Notes under the pieces: generated by a model
Told to the model about the DNA's origin: nothing
What the model saw: the letters and a program-made list of their open reading frames with translations, nothing else
Database searches by the model: none
Shown here: in pieces, positions 1 to 10,672 of the stretch
How positions within the stretch are numbered: the first letter of the stretch is position 1
Layout: each line of letters starts with the position of its first letter
NCBI GenBank assembly: GCA_018466975.1
Contig: CM031554.1
Location: 744,001-808,000 of the forward strand
Reading direction: 5' to 3'
Origin: Sparassis latifolia
Taxonomy: Eukaryota > Basidiomycota > Agaricomycetes > Polyporales > Sparassidaceae
DNA: 64,000 nucleotides
Translations under genes and position numbers: made by a program

Positions 1-557
1 TTCAATGAGGGCCCATGGAGATGCGGACTCATTCAATGAGGGCCCATGTTGGTCATCATAGGTGGAGGAACGTGGGAGGTGTGTAGTGTAAGGAATTCTC
101 TGCAGCTTCCACCACCTTTGCCCCCAGTCGGGACACTCTCTCTCCATGAACTTGGCCACCATTACTGTTAGCTACACGTACTTCGTGACTTCTGTGGACC
201 ATCCGTTGTAACCTTACATTTTCTGAGAACTTTGTAACCTTACATTTTCTGGGAACTGGTGGTGTGCACATGTGCCTTGGGCTGCAGTGCTGTCTATACT
301 ACAATCAAATAGTCTACACTGTAGGATAGCATCATAAGTAATCTTTCAACTGGCTGTGTCCAGTGGTAAGTATTGCATTGGGAGACAACGAGGGTGAACA
401 GAGCCCATGCATTTAATGTGAGGGCCTTGTTCACATTGTCTGGCATGTCCACATGTAGAGTGTGAGCCTTCTACCAAATTCTGAGGGACAGCCTTGTGGG
501 GAGTGGGCCCTTGCTTTGCATGGCAATTTCTAAGCAATTCTTGAATAGTAAATTCTG
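1..557 (-). mobile_element. Helitron copy A 3' non-coding terminal region
   Basis: This segment is non-coding and nearly identical, as reverse complement, to 49200-49830 at the end of copy B. On the minus strand it runs from just after the protein stop toward position 1. A terminal motif (CATGGGCCCTCATTGAATGA on the minus strand) occurs twice, about 30 bp apart, at the very start of the window, whereas copy B has it once followed by CTAG and T. The element end in this copy may therefore be duplicated or may continue beyond the window. Confidence 0.65.
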
Positions 558-558
558 T

Positions 559-948
559 CTACATCTTACAATATATTACAATGCTACACCTTCTGTTCTC
601 AACTTCTGCCAATACATTTGCTGTCATGTCATCCAAAGAGCACTCAAATTTGGAGTAAGTACCGGTGCTAATACCATCATTATAACATATTTGCTTGTCT
701 GCCATTACAATCCGAGATGTAAAGTGAAATCCACCGAAGTATATCATTTCACAAAGTCGATATTCATGATCATCTTCACCAATGTACAGCTTGGGATTGC
801 ACTCAACTTTCACTTCATTGGTAGAGAAGACAACAAAATTTGGATTCAGTACAAAGTTTACTTGCATGTACATCTTCTTTCCACATTGCAGACATTGCAT
901 TGATGTCTTTCTGTCAAACAAGGGAACCAGTCCGACAACTTGCACCAC
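559..948 (-). pseudogene. Helitron A protein C-terminus: ubiquitin-protease-like His-box segment
   Basis: This 129-codon frame carries the last part of the Helitron polyprotein. It shows a CxxC pair (CLQCGKK), then a segment resembling the His box of ubiquitin-specific proteases: FHFTSRIV followed by YNDG, and a conserved tail ending near CSIVIYCKM. It is separated from the helicase frame by a 4-bp deletion near 925-931 relative to copy C (AAATAACC there, AACC here). The aromatic residue before YNDG is Cys here but Trp in copies B, C and D. The protease assignment is inferred from motif order; the relation to the other copies is seen directly. Confidence 0.6.
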
Positions 949-3611
949 TTAGAGCTTCCCATTTTCAGTCCTGATTCTTTCCAGATAGCCTTGGTGCAGT
1001 CCCATAACATTGTATTGTCAGATTCTGATTCATGTTGATACTCACAATGCTTGCAGACAAGGGTTCGAGTTATATGGTCTTCATCACAGCCAAGCATGGT
1101 GGTACACAGCTTTATGAGATCTGAGCCTGCAGTACCAGTGATTGGAAGTGCAACAGGATCAACCTGATGGAGTATTACTCGCATATGGTCTCTTGCTTGT
1201 TCCATTGTAAGTCTCTGTTGTAACACTTGGCTGAATACAGCGGTAAAGTGCTCCAGATATTGATTTTGCATGCATATATCTGCCATCCAATGCTCAGTCT
1301 CTGTAGAGAATAGATGAAATAAAATACTAAACAGGCTATCATATGCACAGCTGTAAGTGTCTTTGTTCCATGTAAATCCAATTGGACCATTCACAGCAAG
1401 ATCAACAGGGTCATTCCCAGTTTTATGTCTCTTTTGCTCAGGCAAAATTGCATTGATTTCCTCAAGATGCTTTTTCTTTGCACTGCGCTTCTGTCCTGGA
1501 TCATTGCTGACAGTTGTCAACTGTTTAGTGCCTTGTGCAGAAACAAACTTGCTAATATCCTTCTTTACCTGCGAGATCTTGGGTTCTTCTATCTGTACGT
1601 CTATGTCATTCACTGTCTTTTTGGCTCCTTTCTTAGGTTTCTTCAATAACTGCCAGTCGCTCTCTTCTTCAACTTTCTCAAGTTTAAATGGCTTCTCCTG
1701 TGACCATTTGAGCTCAAAATGTATGCCTTTAGGTACATGGTCTGGTCCTTTATATGATCGGAAGGAATATATAAGTTGATTGTGAGTATTGCCCTCCACT
1801 TCACTGGCCAACTTATTGTGATACTGCAACTTGGTAATCTCATCCAATAACTCAAGCTCTCTGAATTCTTGCCTCAGATAACCAGTTAGACCACCTGTCA
1901 TCTTTTTATGATCAAATCCCTGCACAATTATAGTGCCCTCATATGTAGATCCACGAGATAGACAAGTGTAAACAGACTGGTGAGACCGACAGTTCTGTAA
2001 GTCACAGACATTGTCTGGATGAGTACGACCCTGAGATCCAAAGTCTGTCATTGCAAAGTTAGGGATCACAGGAACTTGATATCGCATAATGGTTAGAAGT
2101 TTATCATTTTGCATATTACACTTCACTTTGATACCCTGCTGACTAATAGGTACAATGTTCTCAGGCAATCCATCTAGCTGAACGGGTGTTAGAGGTGCAG
2201 TGAGTTTGATAAACAGTGTCTCTAAGGCATATTTATTATTTTCAAGTGGCTTTGACTTCCAACCAACAACTATACCTTCTGCACCGTTAGTTACACAGCA
2301 TTCTGTGGCCTCATTTGTTTTAATCATTACAGGTAGACCAAGACAAATGGTGAGTTTCCCTGGGTGATGATTTGTACTAGCATGAGGCAGTTCCCATAGT
2401 CTTGCTTGAATTCCTGGCTCAATCTTGTTAGACTTCCATTGTGGATTGACCACCTTCTGTTTGCGATTTGGTTTGTCATCTGGTGTATCTGACCATTTGT
2501 CTACAGAATAGAATGTCTTCAACTCCTGCTTAGTCTCTTGAGCAAATCGTGCATATCCAAGTTCATTGATTTTATCTCGGTGAGTATTCCATGCTGTGAT
2601 CACAGACACATTTCTAAATCTTGATTTGGGCTTGTCTGCTGCATGACCGGCAATTCTGGATTCAATATGTTTAATGTCTGCCATAGTACAGGATTTAAAG
2701 TGAAGGTTCTCCAAGGCCTTACGCAGTTTGGCATCATTTGGATTTTGTAAGCGCTGTCTCATGTTCTCACGCAGAATTACTACTGTAGTAACTTGATGCC
2801 AGAGTGCCTTGCCTTGTGTGGCTTCTTGGAAATGGTATCCATTGGTTGTATGTACATTACTAAGGTCAACATGCGTTCCAACCTTATGTGAATATAAAGA
2901 AAAGGTAGGTCCAGCCGGTGGAAGCTGTGCAAAATCACCAGCAAATATCATATTAATTCCTCCAAAGGGTATACCTTCATTCTTGAGAGTGGTGCTCATT
3001 TTTGCACATATATTATACATGCTGTTGCAGTCTACCATAGACACCTCATCCACAAATATATAGTCAACATTGAGCAGTCGTGCACGTACTTGCATCAAGG
3101 AAGTCTGAGAGTCACCAAACTTGCTGAAACCAAGCATAGAATGATAGGTGGAGCCTGCAATGAGAGCAGCAGCAGAGCCTGTAGGTGCAACACACATAAA
3201 ATGATAGCCTTCCTTTCGCTCACCAAAGAAATGAATCAGGGCCTTAATAACTTGAGATTTTCCTGTACCTGCCATTCCACCCAAGTACATCTTCAGTTGC
3301 TCGCCACTGGGATCAGTTGCATAGTTTGCTATGATATTGAGACTAAAGTTTTTGACAGTATCATCGATCAGGGTTTGATCTGCTTTGTTCTTTGCCTCAA
3401 AATTCTTATCCAGATAAGACTGATCAATTACCTTCACTGTGTTCACATCCTTGCTGATACGCAGTCCCGTCTTGGGATCTACTTCATCTGAATTGTTATC
3501 TACCGCCTGCTCCTCTCGTGTACGAAGGATCTCCTGTCGCTTCTCAGCAAGTAAGTTTTTCCATTCCACTGCCATTTTATCTTGACCTGTAATAGTCTCA
3601 GTAGGATTCAA
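858..3611 (-). pseudogene. Helitron A PIF1-type helicase plus Cys-box of C-terminal protease-like module
   Basis: A 917-codon open frame, the longest in the window. Helicase motifs in order: Walker A GGMAGTGKSQ (about residues 111-120), Walker B DYIFVDEVSMVD (183-194), GDFAQLPPAGP, LRENMRQ, GLPVMIKTNEATE, and SQGRTHPDN with YTCLSRGSTYEG. This is the superfamily 1B (PIF1/RecD) pattern expected to unwind DNA during rolling-circle transposition. After a Lys-rich linker the frame continues into WNKDTYSCAYDSLF (about residue 757) and a CKHC pair, the start of the protease-like module. Compared with copies B and D, about eight codons including the Q-motif-like EQERAF are missing before Walker A, so activity is doubtful. 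Upstream and downstream frames are shifted. Confidence 0.8.
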
Positions 3612-4843
3612 AGTGTCCAGACCTGTATCCTGGATATATTGTCCAGCAATCCAGATGTTTGCATAATTCTTTCAGCTTGCAGCATACTGCTGATTCTGAT
3701 CAGCATCTTCTCACCCACTTGATCCCAGTCATCTGATTCAGGCATCAAGTTGAGATCATTACTTACACCTGCTGTGGCTTCATCTTCTTGATATTGGATA
3801 TCAAGTTCATTCATTGCATTGTCATCCATACCAAAGGGCATTTGTCCATGGAACTTGCCTGCCTTACGTGCAGCAGCAAAATCATCTCTAGCATCATTGC
3901 ACTCATAGCGTATATGGAAGAATTTCATGAGCTCTAACTGTCTGGGTGTAAATTTATACTCATCAAAGGTATTGTGCCAGGATGTATTTGCATCAAGCTT
4001 AAGGTCAAGCCCAGTATGCCAAGGTTTGAACAAACTAAGCATTGTCAGGCAGTATTCTTCACGATCACCAGTGTCACATCTAGGCAATAATCCACCTACA
4101 AAGTTGGGTACCAGACTGTCTGCTTCAGCCAGCAGTCGCACCTGGTGAGTTGCTTTCTGAGGATGTTCTACAGTAAAGTAACTGGGTTTTAATTTCAAGG
4201 CCAAATGCTCCTTCTCTTCTTGTGCTGCTGCCTTCTTTGCAGACTTTGTGGTCAGCAGAAGTTCATCTTCACTTTCTTCCTCCTCCGTCATCATATTGGA
4301 GATCTGTTCATTGTAAGTGACATCTTCCTCTTCCTCTTCCTCTTTAAATGCTGCATTATTAACCTCAGGAATCTCAAGAAACTCATCGTCAACTGCATAG
4401 TTATTTTCAAAATCAGTTTCACTGGCATCTTCATTAATGTCAGGTTCTATAGTCACTGTATCAAAGGCATTTAAATTGGCAGGTCGGGCATCTTTCTTCC
4501 TGGATATTGGTTCTTTCTTAGAGCGACAAATCCAGTCATATAAGCTTACAGATTCATACTTTTTGGGCCGATAGACATAGTCTAACACTGGAGATAAGGC
4601 AACATACTCTCCTTGAACATTACCTAGTACAATCTTTTCCTTCTCGTGATGCAGTGAATCTTCTAAAGGTTCATCAATATTCATATGATCTGACACTGTT
4701 ATCGCAGTTGACCATGCCTTTTTAGCCTGGTTAACATAGCTTCTCCAGTAACAGATCTTAAAATTGTGACTGGTGTAATGATCACTATGACCAAGTAAGT
4801 ACAGAGAGGCCATCGGTCCACCAATTTCTAGATTAGTGGTCAA
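3608..4843 (-). pseudogene. Helitron A linker between Rep and helicase
   Basis: A 411-codon frame starting just after the Rep domain (EIGGPMASLYLLGHSDHYTS is shared with the other copies) and running through a strongly acidic, low-complexity stretch (EEEEEEDV) into a conserved block with NFVGGLLPR and TMLSLFKPWHTGLDL. The role of this block is unknown. It occupies the place where copy B carries a chromodomain; none is present here. The frame is entered by a 1-nt shift near 4870 and left by another near 3630. Confidence 0.65.
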
Positions 4844-5046
4844 AGCATTGATAATCTTAGTCAGTAGTAGACGTGCCGTCTTGGCATGTCACCACCAATT
4901 AACTCAACATTTCTGTCAAATACTCGACGGATGGTATCAAACATGACATGTGTCTTCAAGGGTGTCTTGGTAATATAATCAGTTACATATGCAATCACTG
5001 ACTTAATTGCTGTACCGGACAAAAGACTGGTCACATCAGTATTGCA

Positions 5047-5889
5047 TCACAAAAGATAGGTGAGTGTTAGTATAGCAGTATTGATGCAGGCTTCGCCTTT
5101 TTGCATATTGAGTGCACCAGTTTCAGGATCAACAGTGGTCTCTATGAATAATTCACGCGGAAATCTGGCCTTACAGCCGTACTCTGGATTCAGACATCCT
5201 TTATGACATGTATGGCAGTTAGAACGATACAGGAGTTCATCTACAGTGTGTGTGAATTTCTCCCACCACGATTGAGATAATTTATACTCTGGACAGTCTT
5301 CAGAGTCATTACACTCACATAAAGGCAGTGGAGCATCTGGCAATGTCTCAGTAGGAGGAATACGATCAGGATTCTCTTCATTCAACTTATCGAGGCGTTG
5401 ACGTACATCTTCCATGGTACCATTCATAAATTCTCCAATGTGAACACCCTCCAAATATTCTACCATTTTGCGTTGAAAATCTGAATTAGGATCCATAATT
5501 CTGTCCCGTATCTCTTGTGGAGTAAGCGCATTCATGATCCAAATCATCATATGAAGAGTCAGCTGACCCTGCTGTTCAACTGTGCCATAGTAGCCTGCGG
5601 TCTCACCATATATTCCAGGTCGATCAAGTCCAACTCCAAGTACATGCTTTAGAAAAAGCTCAACCATCATTTTGAAAAATCTTGCACCAGCAACTGGATT
5701 ATTTGCAATTAGTCGATACCGTTCATCATACTTTCTAAAGTCTGGTAAGAAGGTCTGTTGAGTATCCGCAAAGTACAAGGCAATTGGGTGATTAAGATCT
5801 GCAGGTGCAAATGTAATAAACCATGATGGCGCACCAAAGTAGCTGGTGAGTGCCCAAATCTCATTCCGCATGATCTTTCGATTGGTCAT
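5047..5889 (-). pseudogene. Helitron A Rep domain (HUH endonuclease), first part
   Basis: This 280-codon frame holds the Helitron helicase-like N-terminal domain: NEIWALTSYFGAPSWFITFA, RFFKMMVELFLKHVLG, GYYGTVEQQGQLTLH and a Cys/His cluster (CHTCHKGCLNPEYGC). In copies B and D the HUH motif reads LHMHML; here it reads LHMMIW, so a 6-nt in-frame loss near 5541-5553 has removed the second metal-binding His. The TGA at 5047-5049 replaces an Arg codon of the sister copies. The Y2 motif (AYVTDYITK, about 4965-4991) lies after this stop and is itself intact, so the nick-and-join chemistry would fail because of the HUH change and the breaks. Confidence 0.75.
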
Positions 5890-5988
5890 GGAGCCTTGGA
5901 CTTTATAACCGACGTGATCTAAGTCGTTAATAATCTTGAAACAAGCTTTCTCTTCCTCTGTCTCAGGCTTGACATGTTCAGCAGAGAG

Positions 5989-7401
5989 TCATTTGATGAG
6001 GTCAGTGAGAGTACTATCACTAAGATTAAGTAGACGGTTGGTGATATCTGTAAATTTCTGCTTATCTGCAAGAAGATAGCCTGCTGTAGTCACATTTTTA
6101 ATCTGTTCTTGATTAAATGCAACGAGTGGAAATAGAGGTTCAGTCTGAAATCGCTTGTCATGGTACATTAGCAATTGCTGCTTACACTTGGTCTCTGATA
6201 CAGACTCCATGCCTCGAACATTCTCCATTCCACCAAAGCCATATGGGAATAGCCATGGAAACATCTGTGGGAACAACTGAGGATTATGATATAGACTTTG
6301 CAGTTGACTATCCTGACCGATACCAAGTACCTTAAAGTGTTGTATGGCTCGTGCACGGATCTCTAGTGGCTTCATAGTCATCATGTTTACCATAGAAGTG
6401 CCTGTCAAGCCATGCACAGTGAAGGGACACTGGCCTTCCATTGTGCCATCATCTTCTGCAGTATCATGCACTGCAGTAGCCTCTGCAACTTTGGTACCAT
6501 CATAAGATTGGTGATAGTCAACGATTACTGGAGGAACATCTTCTGGATAGGTCTGTAGATTTGAATAAGAAATCTCAAGGTCAGCGTAATCAATATGGTT
6601 GAGTTTAAGCCATTCTAGGGCTTGCACCACTTTGTTGCAATGAACAAGAAAAGGGGTACCAGCATACTCCTTGGGTGTTGGCTTTGATGGTCCAATATAG
6701 AGAAATGCAAGGACTTCATCCAGTTCTTCACCACTGGGTGGTAATGCTGCATAGATTTTTGGCATAGGAACAGAATGACATACCGCATTGGCCTTCATCT
6801 TATGCATTCGAGATGATGCTACCCGTACAATACAGTGATTATGTTTTACACGTGCAATGAGCATTTTCTCCGTCCAAGTGAGATCCTGTAATTGCAGTGG
6901 AATTGCACCAATCCAAAGTCCATTTGCAAGGGCATCTGTAGGCACTTTACCTTGCTGCAAATATGAAAGACAGTAAGTGCATATGTTGTCACAACTTGGT
7001 AAAACTACTGGGCCAGAAAGTTCTTGTATAGGATCTTGTTCTGTAAAACGTTCTTTTCTAGTTTGAATAAAGTCAGATGTGCACAGCAATGAGAGGTTTG
7101 CTCGCACTTCAGTCAGACTTGTGAGCTCTGTGACAGGCTTTAGCAATGCGCAAACAGTGCAGGCCATTTCTATAAATTGAGATGGGTCAGTATCGGTACA
7201 AAATCCATTAATTGTCTCATGTATCAATGGTATTGGAGGTGGAGCAGGTGGAAAAGCAGTTGTACGAATAGTCTCACTTGTTTTAGGCTTTGTTTTCTTT
7301 TCTGTAATCTTTTTACCTGACTTACGATAAGTCTCACTGCGCTGAGCATTGTTCTGAATTGGTTGCACTTTCTGAAAATGAGTAACAAAGTCAGGACACA
7401 T
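5989..7401 (-). pseudogene. Helitron A N-terminal region (DUF6570-like)
   Basis: A 470-codon frame with a Cys-bearing segment (CTVCALLKPVTEL, CDNICTYCLSYL) and the conserved run LANGLWIGAIP, DLTWTEKMLIARV, HNHCIVRVASS and MHKMKANAVCHSVPMPKIY. This is the part that normally precedes the Rep domain in fungal and animal Helitron proteins. It ends at a TGA at 5989-5991 where copy D has Cys and copy B Arg. The DUF6570 name is from memory of the family and would need a profile search; homology to copy B (44801-46369) is plain by eye. Confidence 0.65.
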
Positions 7402-7907
7402 AGTACAAATATGCTCAGAATTGATTCAAGATTGTCTCTTATAAACCTTTTGCCACTTATACTAAGGCCATGTAACCATCCAATTGTATGCAGAGTATGT
7501 GCTGGTAGTCTTTGTGATAGTATAGAAAGTGGTATATCCACCTGAATGATATCTGGATAGAATTGAGATATCTTTGTGGTGTTTTTCAGTGAGTAATCCC
7601 AGAATTTGTATCGATCATCAATATCATATGACATTGCATTATATGCATGAAGCTCAGCAGCAGACCAGGTGCGAGGTTTTTTAGGAGCAATACCTCCACC
7701 ACGTACTTCATTATTAATAGTAATCTGAGTTTTGAAATATAAGAACTTTGGTTGAGACGGTGACTTTGGCTGTATAGAGTTAGTGTAAGCTCGTAGCAGC
7801 ACATAGAAGTCATGTCTACGAAAGAATGCCCGAATTAGCATCAGACGAGTAAGCTGCAAGTATGAAATCGGTCTGTAAAATAGAACATGTGCAATTGCAT
7901 ATGACAA
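7224..7907 (-). pseudogene. Helitron A 5' coding remnant
   Basis: The start of the Helitron polyprotein. The frame includes LTRLMLIRAFFRRHDFYVLLRA and GGGIAPKKPRTWSAAEL, which line up with LRLRLMKNCLRKHDYVVLQR and the GGGVKPKSRKTRIWSFEEI block at the start of copy B. The frame should switch to the next one near 7400, where a 1-nt shift separates LSISGKRFIRDNLESI from MCPDFVTHF. No clear start codon context can be chosen, and the 100-120 bp upstream to the gap are AT-rich and non-coding. Confidence 0.5.
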
Positions 7908-8043
7908 ATATACAATTGAAGGCCCTTTATGAATATATATATTTTTTCCAGCATGTGTCAGTCAATATTTTATAGTTTAGCTGCATAGACCTTTTCGAGA
8001 GAGTGTCTGTGTCTGCCTAGCCGCACAGTACCCTGCGGTCTAG

Positions 8044-8143
8044 NNNNNNNNNNNNNNNNNNNNNNNNNNNNNNNNNNNNNNNNNNNNNNNNNNNNNNNNN
8101 NNNNNNNNNNNNNNNNNNNNNNNNNNNNNNNNNNNNNNNNNNN
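8044..8143. other. Assembly gap (100 Ns)
   Basis: Exactly 100 N characters, the usual placeholder for a gap of unknown length. The gene to the right starts in mid-domain, and no matching upstream exons exist on the left side within the window. The gap therefore hides at least the JmjN part and most of the JmjC domain of the demethylase, or a junction where the Helitron inserted into the gene. Any frame read through the Ns is meaningless. Confidence 0.98.
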
Positions 8144-9676
8144 TTTAATCTCGGCTTCAACTGCGCGGAAAGCGTGAACTTCGCTCTCCAGAGCTGGCTG
8201 AAGTTTGGTCAAGACGCTCAAGTATGCAGCTGTGTGTCCTTCAGGTACGGCGTACCTGCTCCAGTATTTACTTTTTTTCTGACTCGCGGGTCCTTACAGT
8301 GTGCGCATCGATGTCAAAAAACTTATGCATGACCGTGAGGCGGAGCGGGCCCAGGAGAAGACCAGCGAACCGCAGCTGAAATCTAGTAAATCCGGTCGCA
8401 TCAAAAACGAGTCGGAGTCGAGCAGGGAACAACCCTCTCGCAAGCGCAAGGTGGAAGGCAGCGACGGCTCCTGCAAGACCAAGAAACAGAAGACGAAGAC
8501 TACAAAGGGCGGCCCAGCTGAGGCATCCTCATCAAAATTAGCGACCAAGGTCACCTTGAAGCTCGGACCAAGACCCAAGGAGACTGAGGTGTTTCCGTGC
8601 TGCTTGTGCGTGTCAATGAACCAGGGTAGAGTTCTGCGAGTGCAGGACCCTCCGCTGTGGCGTAAGGAGGGCGAGAGCGTGCCCGGTGCTGACCCTAAGA
8701 CCGCTGTCTGGATGGCACACGAGGACTGTGCGAACATCGTACCGGAAACGTGGGTTGACGAGGTTGAGATTGGGGAAGTGCGAGACGACGGCACGCGCGG
8801 TAAGGAACGAGTCGTCTTCGGCGTAGATGCGATTGTGAAGGATCGTTGGAATCTGGTACGTGCTCATGAGTCAGCTAATTTCATGTGATTCTGAAGATCT
8901 CCTATGGCAGAAATGTTCTGCTTGCACAAAGACTCGCCATAAGGCTCACGGTGCGCCTGTTCAGTGCACGAAGGGCAAGTGCCCGAAGGCATTCCACGTA
9001 TCATGTGCACGCGATGGTGCCGCCAGTGGCATCGTATTCAATGTGCTTCGAGAGGTGGAAAAAGAGGTTGTCATAATGGGTGCTCAAGAAATGCCGACTA
9101 CGCTCAATCCTCCGCAGATGGTAGTGGACGTGCCTGCTATTGCAGATGGACTGACGATGCCACTGGACCAAGCCTCTCTGGTTCCGGAAGCTAACGGACT
9201 TGGCTTCTCGGGAACTTCGACGATTGGCATGTCAGTGGCGCCTGTGACAGATAGTGCGGAACCCTCAAGTTCCCATGTGTACAAGTTTGTCAAGAAAGTC
9301 GAAGTGCAGGTGTTATGCTCACAGCACAACCCGGTCGGTACTGCCTTAGTCCATAGTGCCAGCAGCACTGACACAACACTATCGTTCGCAGAAAATTGCA
9401 CAAGAGAAGAAGGAATTGAAACAGCAGAGGATTCGCGACGATCTTGTCGCGTTGCCACCCATGACACGCATCAAGTTGCGCGTGAGTGCTGGTGTATTCG
9501 AGGTGTCACTCCTTCGTGTCATTGAGGAGACGAACTCGGTGGAGGTTTTGTGGGATAGGGGCCTCAAGAGAGAATTCAAGTGGGGCAGCGTAGTTTTCGG
9601 CAATACGGAGGGTCTGACCGTTGGTCAGAAACCTACCGAAGCGGCGCCTGAGCCCGTTCGTGAGTTGACTTTTTAG
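8144..9676 (+). CDS. JMJD2/KDM4-type JmjC histone demethylase, 5'-truncated by gap
   Basis: Exons 8144-8244, 8300-8855, 8911-9333 and 9392-9676, joined in frame by introns of 55, 55 and 58 nt (the last donor, GTCGGT, is less certain). The first exon begins in mid-JmjC: GFNCAESVNFALQSWLKFG is the Fe(II)/2-oxoglutarate-site block of JMJD2 enzymes, followed by VRIDVKKLM. Exons 2-3 hold the extended PHD finger: CCLC, AHEDCAN, KCSACTKTRHKAHGAPVQC and CPKAFHVSC. Exon 4 carries a Tudor-like strand pattern (IKLRVSAGVFEVSLLRV, VEVLWDRG). The family removes methyl groups from histone H3 Lys9/Lys36 in the nucleus. Catalytic N-terminus is not visible. Stop TAG at 9674-9676 unless spliced onward to 9698. 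Confidence 0.8.
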
Positions 9677-9697
9677 AAGCTGTAGGTTCTGACTGAG

Positions 9698-10417
9698 ATG
9701 TCCCCGGCCTTGTCAGAGCTTGCCGCACAGCTTCCGACCCTTCAACCTCGAGCTGCATTCCCCAGGTTCTCGACGGCTACCCCTCCTGTCGACGCCCGAA
9801 ATCAGGCCGTATTTCCTCTGTCGATACCGCTCCAACCCACCCTCTCGTTGTCAGTACCTTCTCCGGGACCATCAACGGCAACTGCGCCGGTCTACACTCC
9901 TCCATCTGCGCCGTATCCACCGCGACCGAACACCTATCAGTACTCGTCAGCTGCCTGGAAGTATAATTTCCCACCGCCGAATGCCACTCCTTCGTACGCC
10001 ACATCGGGGCCGTCGACACAGAGCTACCAGTACGCATCGACTGCATACCAGAGTGCAGGAACGTACCGGGGGCACAGTGGATATAACTATACTCCAAACC
10101 AGTACCAATCTCGTGGACTGCAGTGGCAGCGACCATACACGGGTCCCAAGCCGAATGCGTACGGAGAGACCTTGACTTCTACTCTTACTGCACAGGCTGT
10201 ACCATATGCGCCTCCTGCACAGGCCGTGCCATATGCGCCTCCTGCACAGGCCGTGCCCTATTACCCTCCAGGACAGACGATAAATGATAAGGCTCCTGTC
10301 GGTTCGCAACCTCAGTGGGCTTCGACCTTGGCAATGTCCATCTCCAACCCTCCTCCTGCAGCTCCTCCTTCGTCTCAAATTCCACCTGTGACTGTTACTC
10401 CAGACGCGCCGTCGTAA
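9698..10417 (+). CDS. Pro/Tyr/Ala-rich tail: last exon of the demethylase gene or separate small ORF
   Basis: A 239-codon frame of low complexity (Pro, Ser, Thr, Tyr, Gln) with no recognisable domain. It includes three tandem 27-bp units encoding AQAVPYAPP-like repeats (about 10189-10270). It follows exon 4 of the demethylase by only 21 nt. A donor GTTCGT at 9657 spliced to an acceptor at 9697 would join the two in frame through a 41-nt intron and bypass the TAG at 9674; alternatively the ATG at 9698 is an independent start. The sequence cannot decide between them. Ends TAA at 10415-10417. Confidence 0.5.
   Translation: MSPALSELAAQLPTLQPRAAFPRFSTATPPVDARNQAVFPLSIPLQPTLSLSVPSPGPSTATAPVYTPPSAPYPPRPNTYQYSSAAWKYNFPPPNATPSYATSGPSTQSYQYASTAYQSAGTYRGHSGYNYTPNQYQSRGLQWQRPYTGPKPNAYGETLTSTLTAQAVPYAPPAQAVPYAPPAQAVPYYPPGQTINDKAPVGSQPQWASTLAMSISNPPPAAPPSSQIPPVTVTPDAPS
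10189..10270 (+). repeat. 27-bp coding minisatellite, three units
   Basis: Three near-identical 27-bp units in tandem, each containing GCACAGGC(C/T)GT. They encode the AQAVPYAPP motif inside the Pro/Tyr-rich frame; the third unit has diverged to PYYPP. The unit length is a multiple of three, so copy-number change keeps the frame. Confidence 0.85.
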
Positions 10418-10672
10418 GCTGGCGGCCACATAAATTCTGCTCCATTATTTTTCTCTCTCTCCGTAACCTTAAATGTAACTGTTTACACGTAAATCCAGTA
10501 CCCTAGCTCCCAAATGAATGCACTCAACCTTAATTATGATAGTTGGAGAGTTTCCTGTATAAGTATTTAAATATTGTTATAAATATTGTTGGTGCGACGC
10601 GCGTTGAATGAAAGCACGTGTACGCGTTTGTCTCTTGACCACCGTGCATCTAACTGTCGGCAGCGTTCCGCA

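Larger units (their letters stand above)
1..7930 (-). mobile_element. Helitron copy A (autonomous type, decayed)
   Basis: Rolling-circle transposon read on the minus strand. From its 5' side (7.9 kb) to its 3' side (position 1) it carries an N-terminal region, a HUH/Y2 Rep (Helitron helicase-like N) domain, an acidic linker, a PIF1-type helicase and a C-terminal Cys/His protease-like module. The single ancestral reading frame is broken by frameshifts near 7400, 4870, 3630 and 930 and by TGA stops at 5989-5991 and 5047-5049, so this copy cannot make a full protein. Its last 0.55 kb (1-557) matches the reverse complement of 49200-49830. The true 3' end may lie outside the window; the 5' end is not visible and sits close to the assembly gap. 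Confidence 0.85.

Noticed and set aside
1357..1779. Plus-strand ORF of 140 codons opposite the Helitron helicase
   Set aside because: Complementary shadow of the conserved helicase/linker frame; the same shadow appears at 56023-56442 in copy C.
7970..8221. Minus-strand ORF across the N gap
   Set aside because: Consists largely of unknown residues read through Ns; not a real frame.
8294..8794. 166-codon minus-strand ORF over the demethylase exons
   Set aside because: Shadow of the real coding strand; the plus strand encodes JmjC and PHD motifs with proper splice sites.
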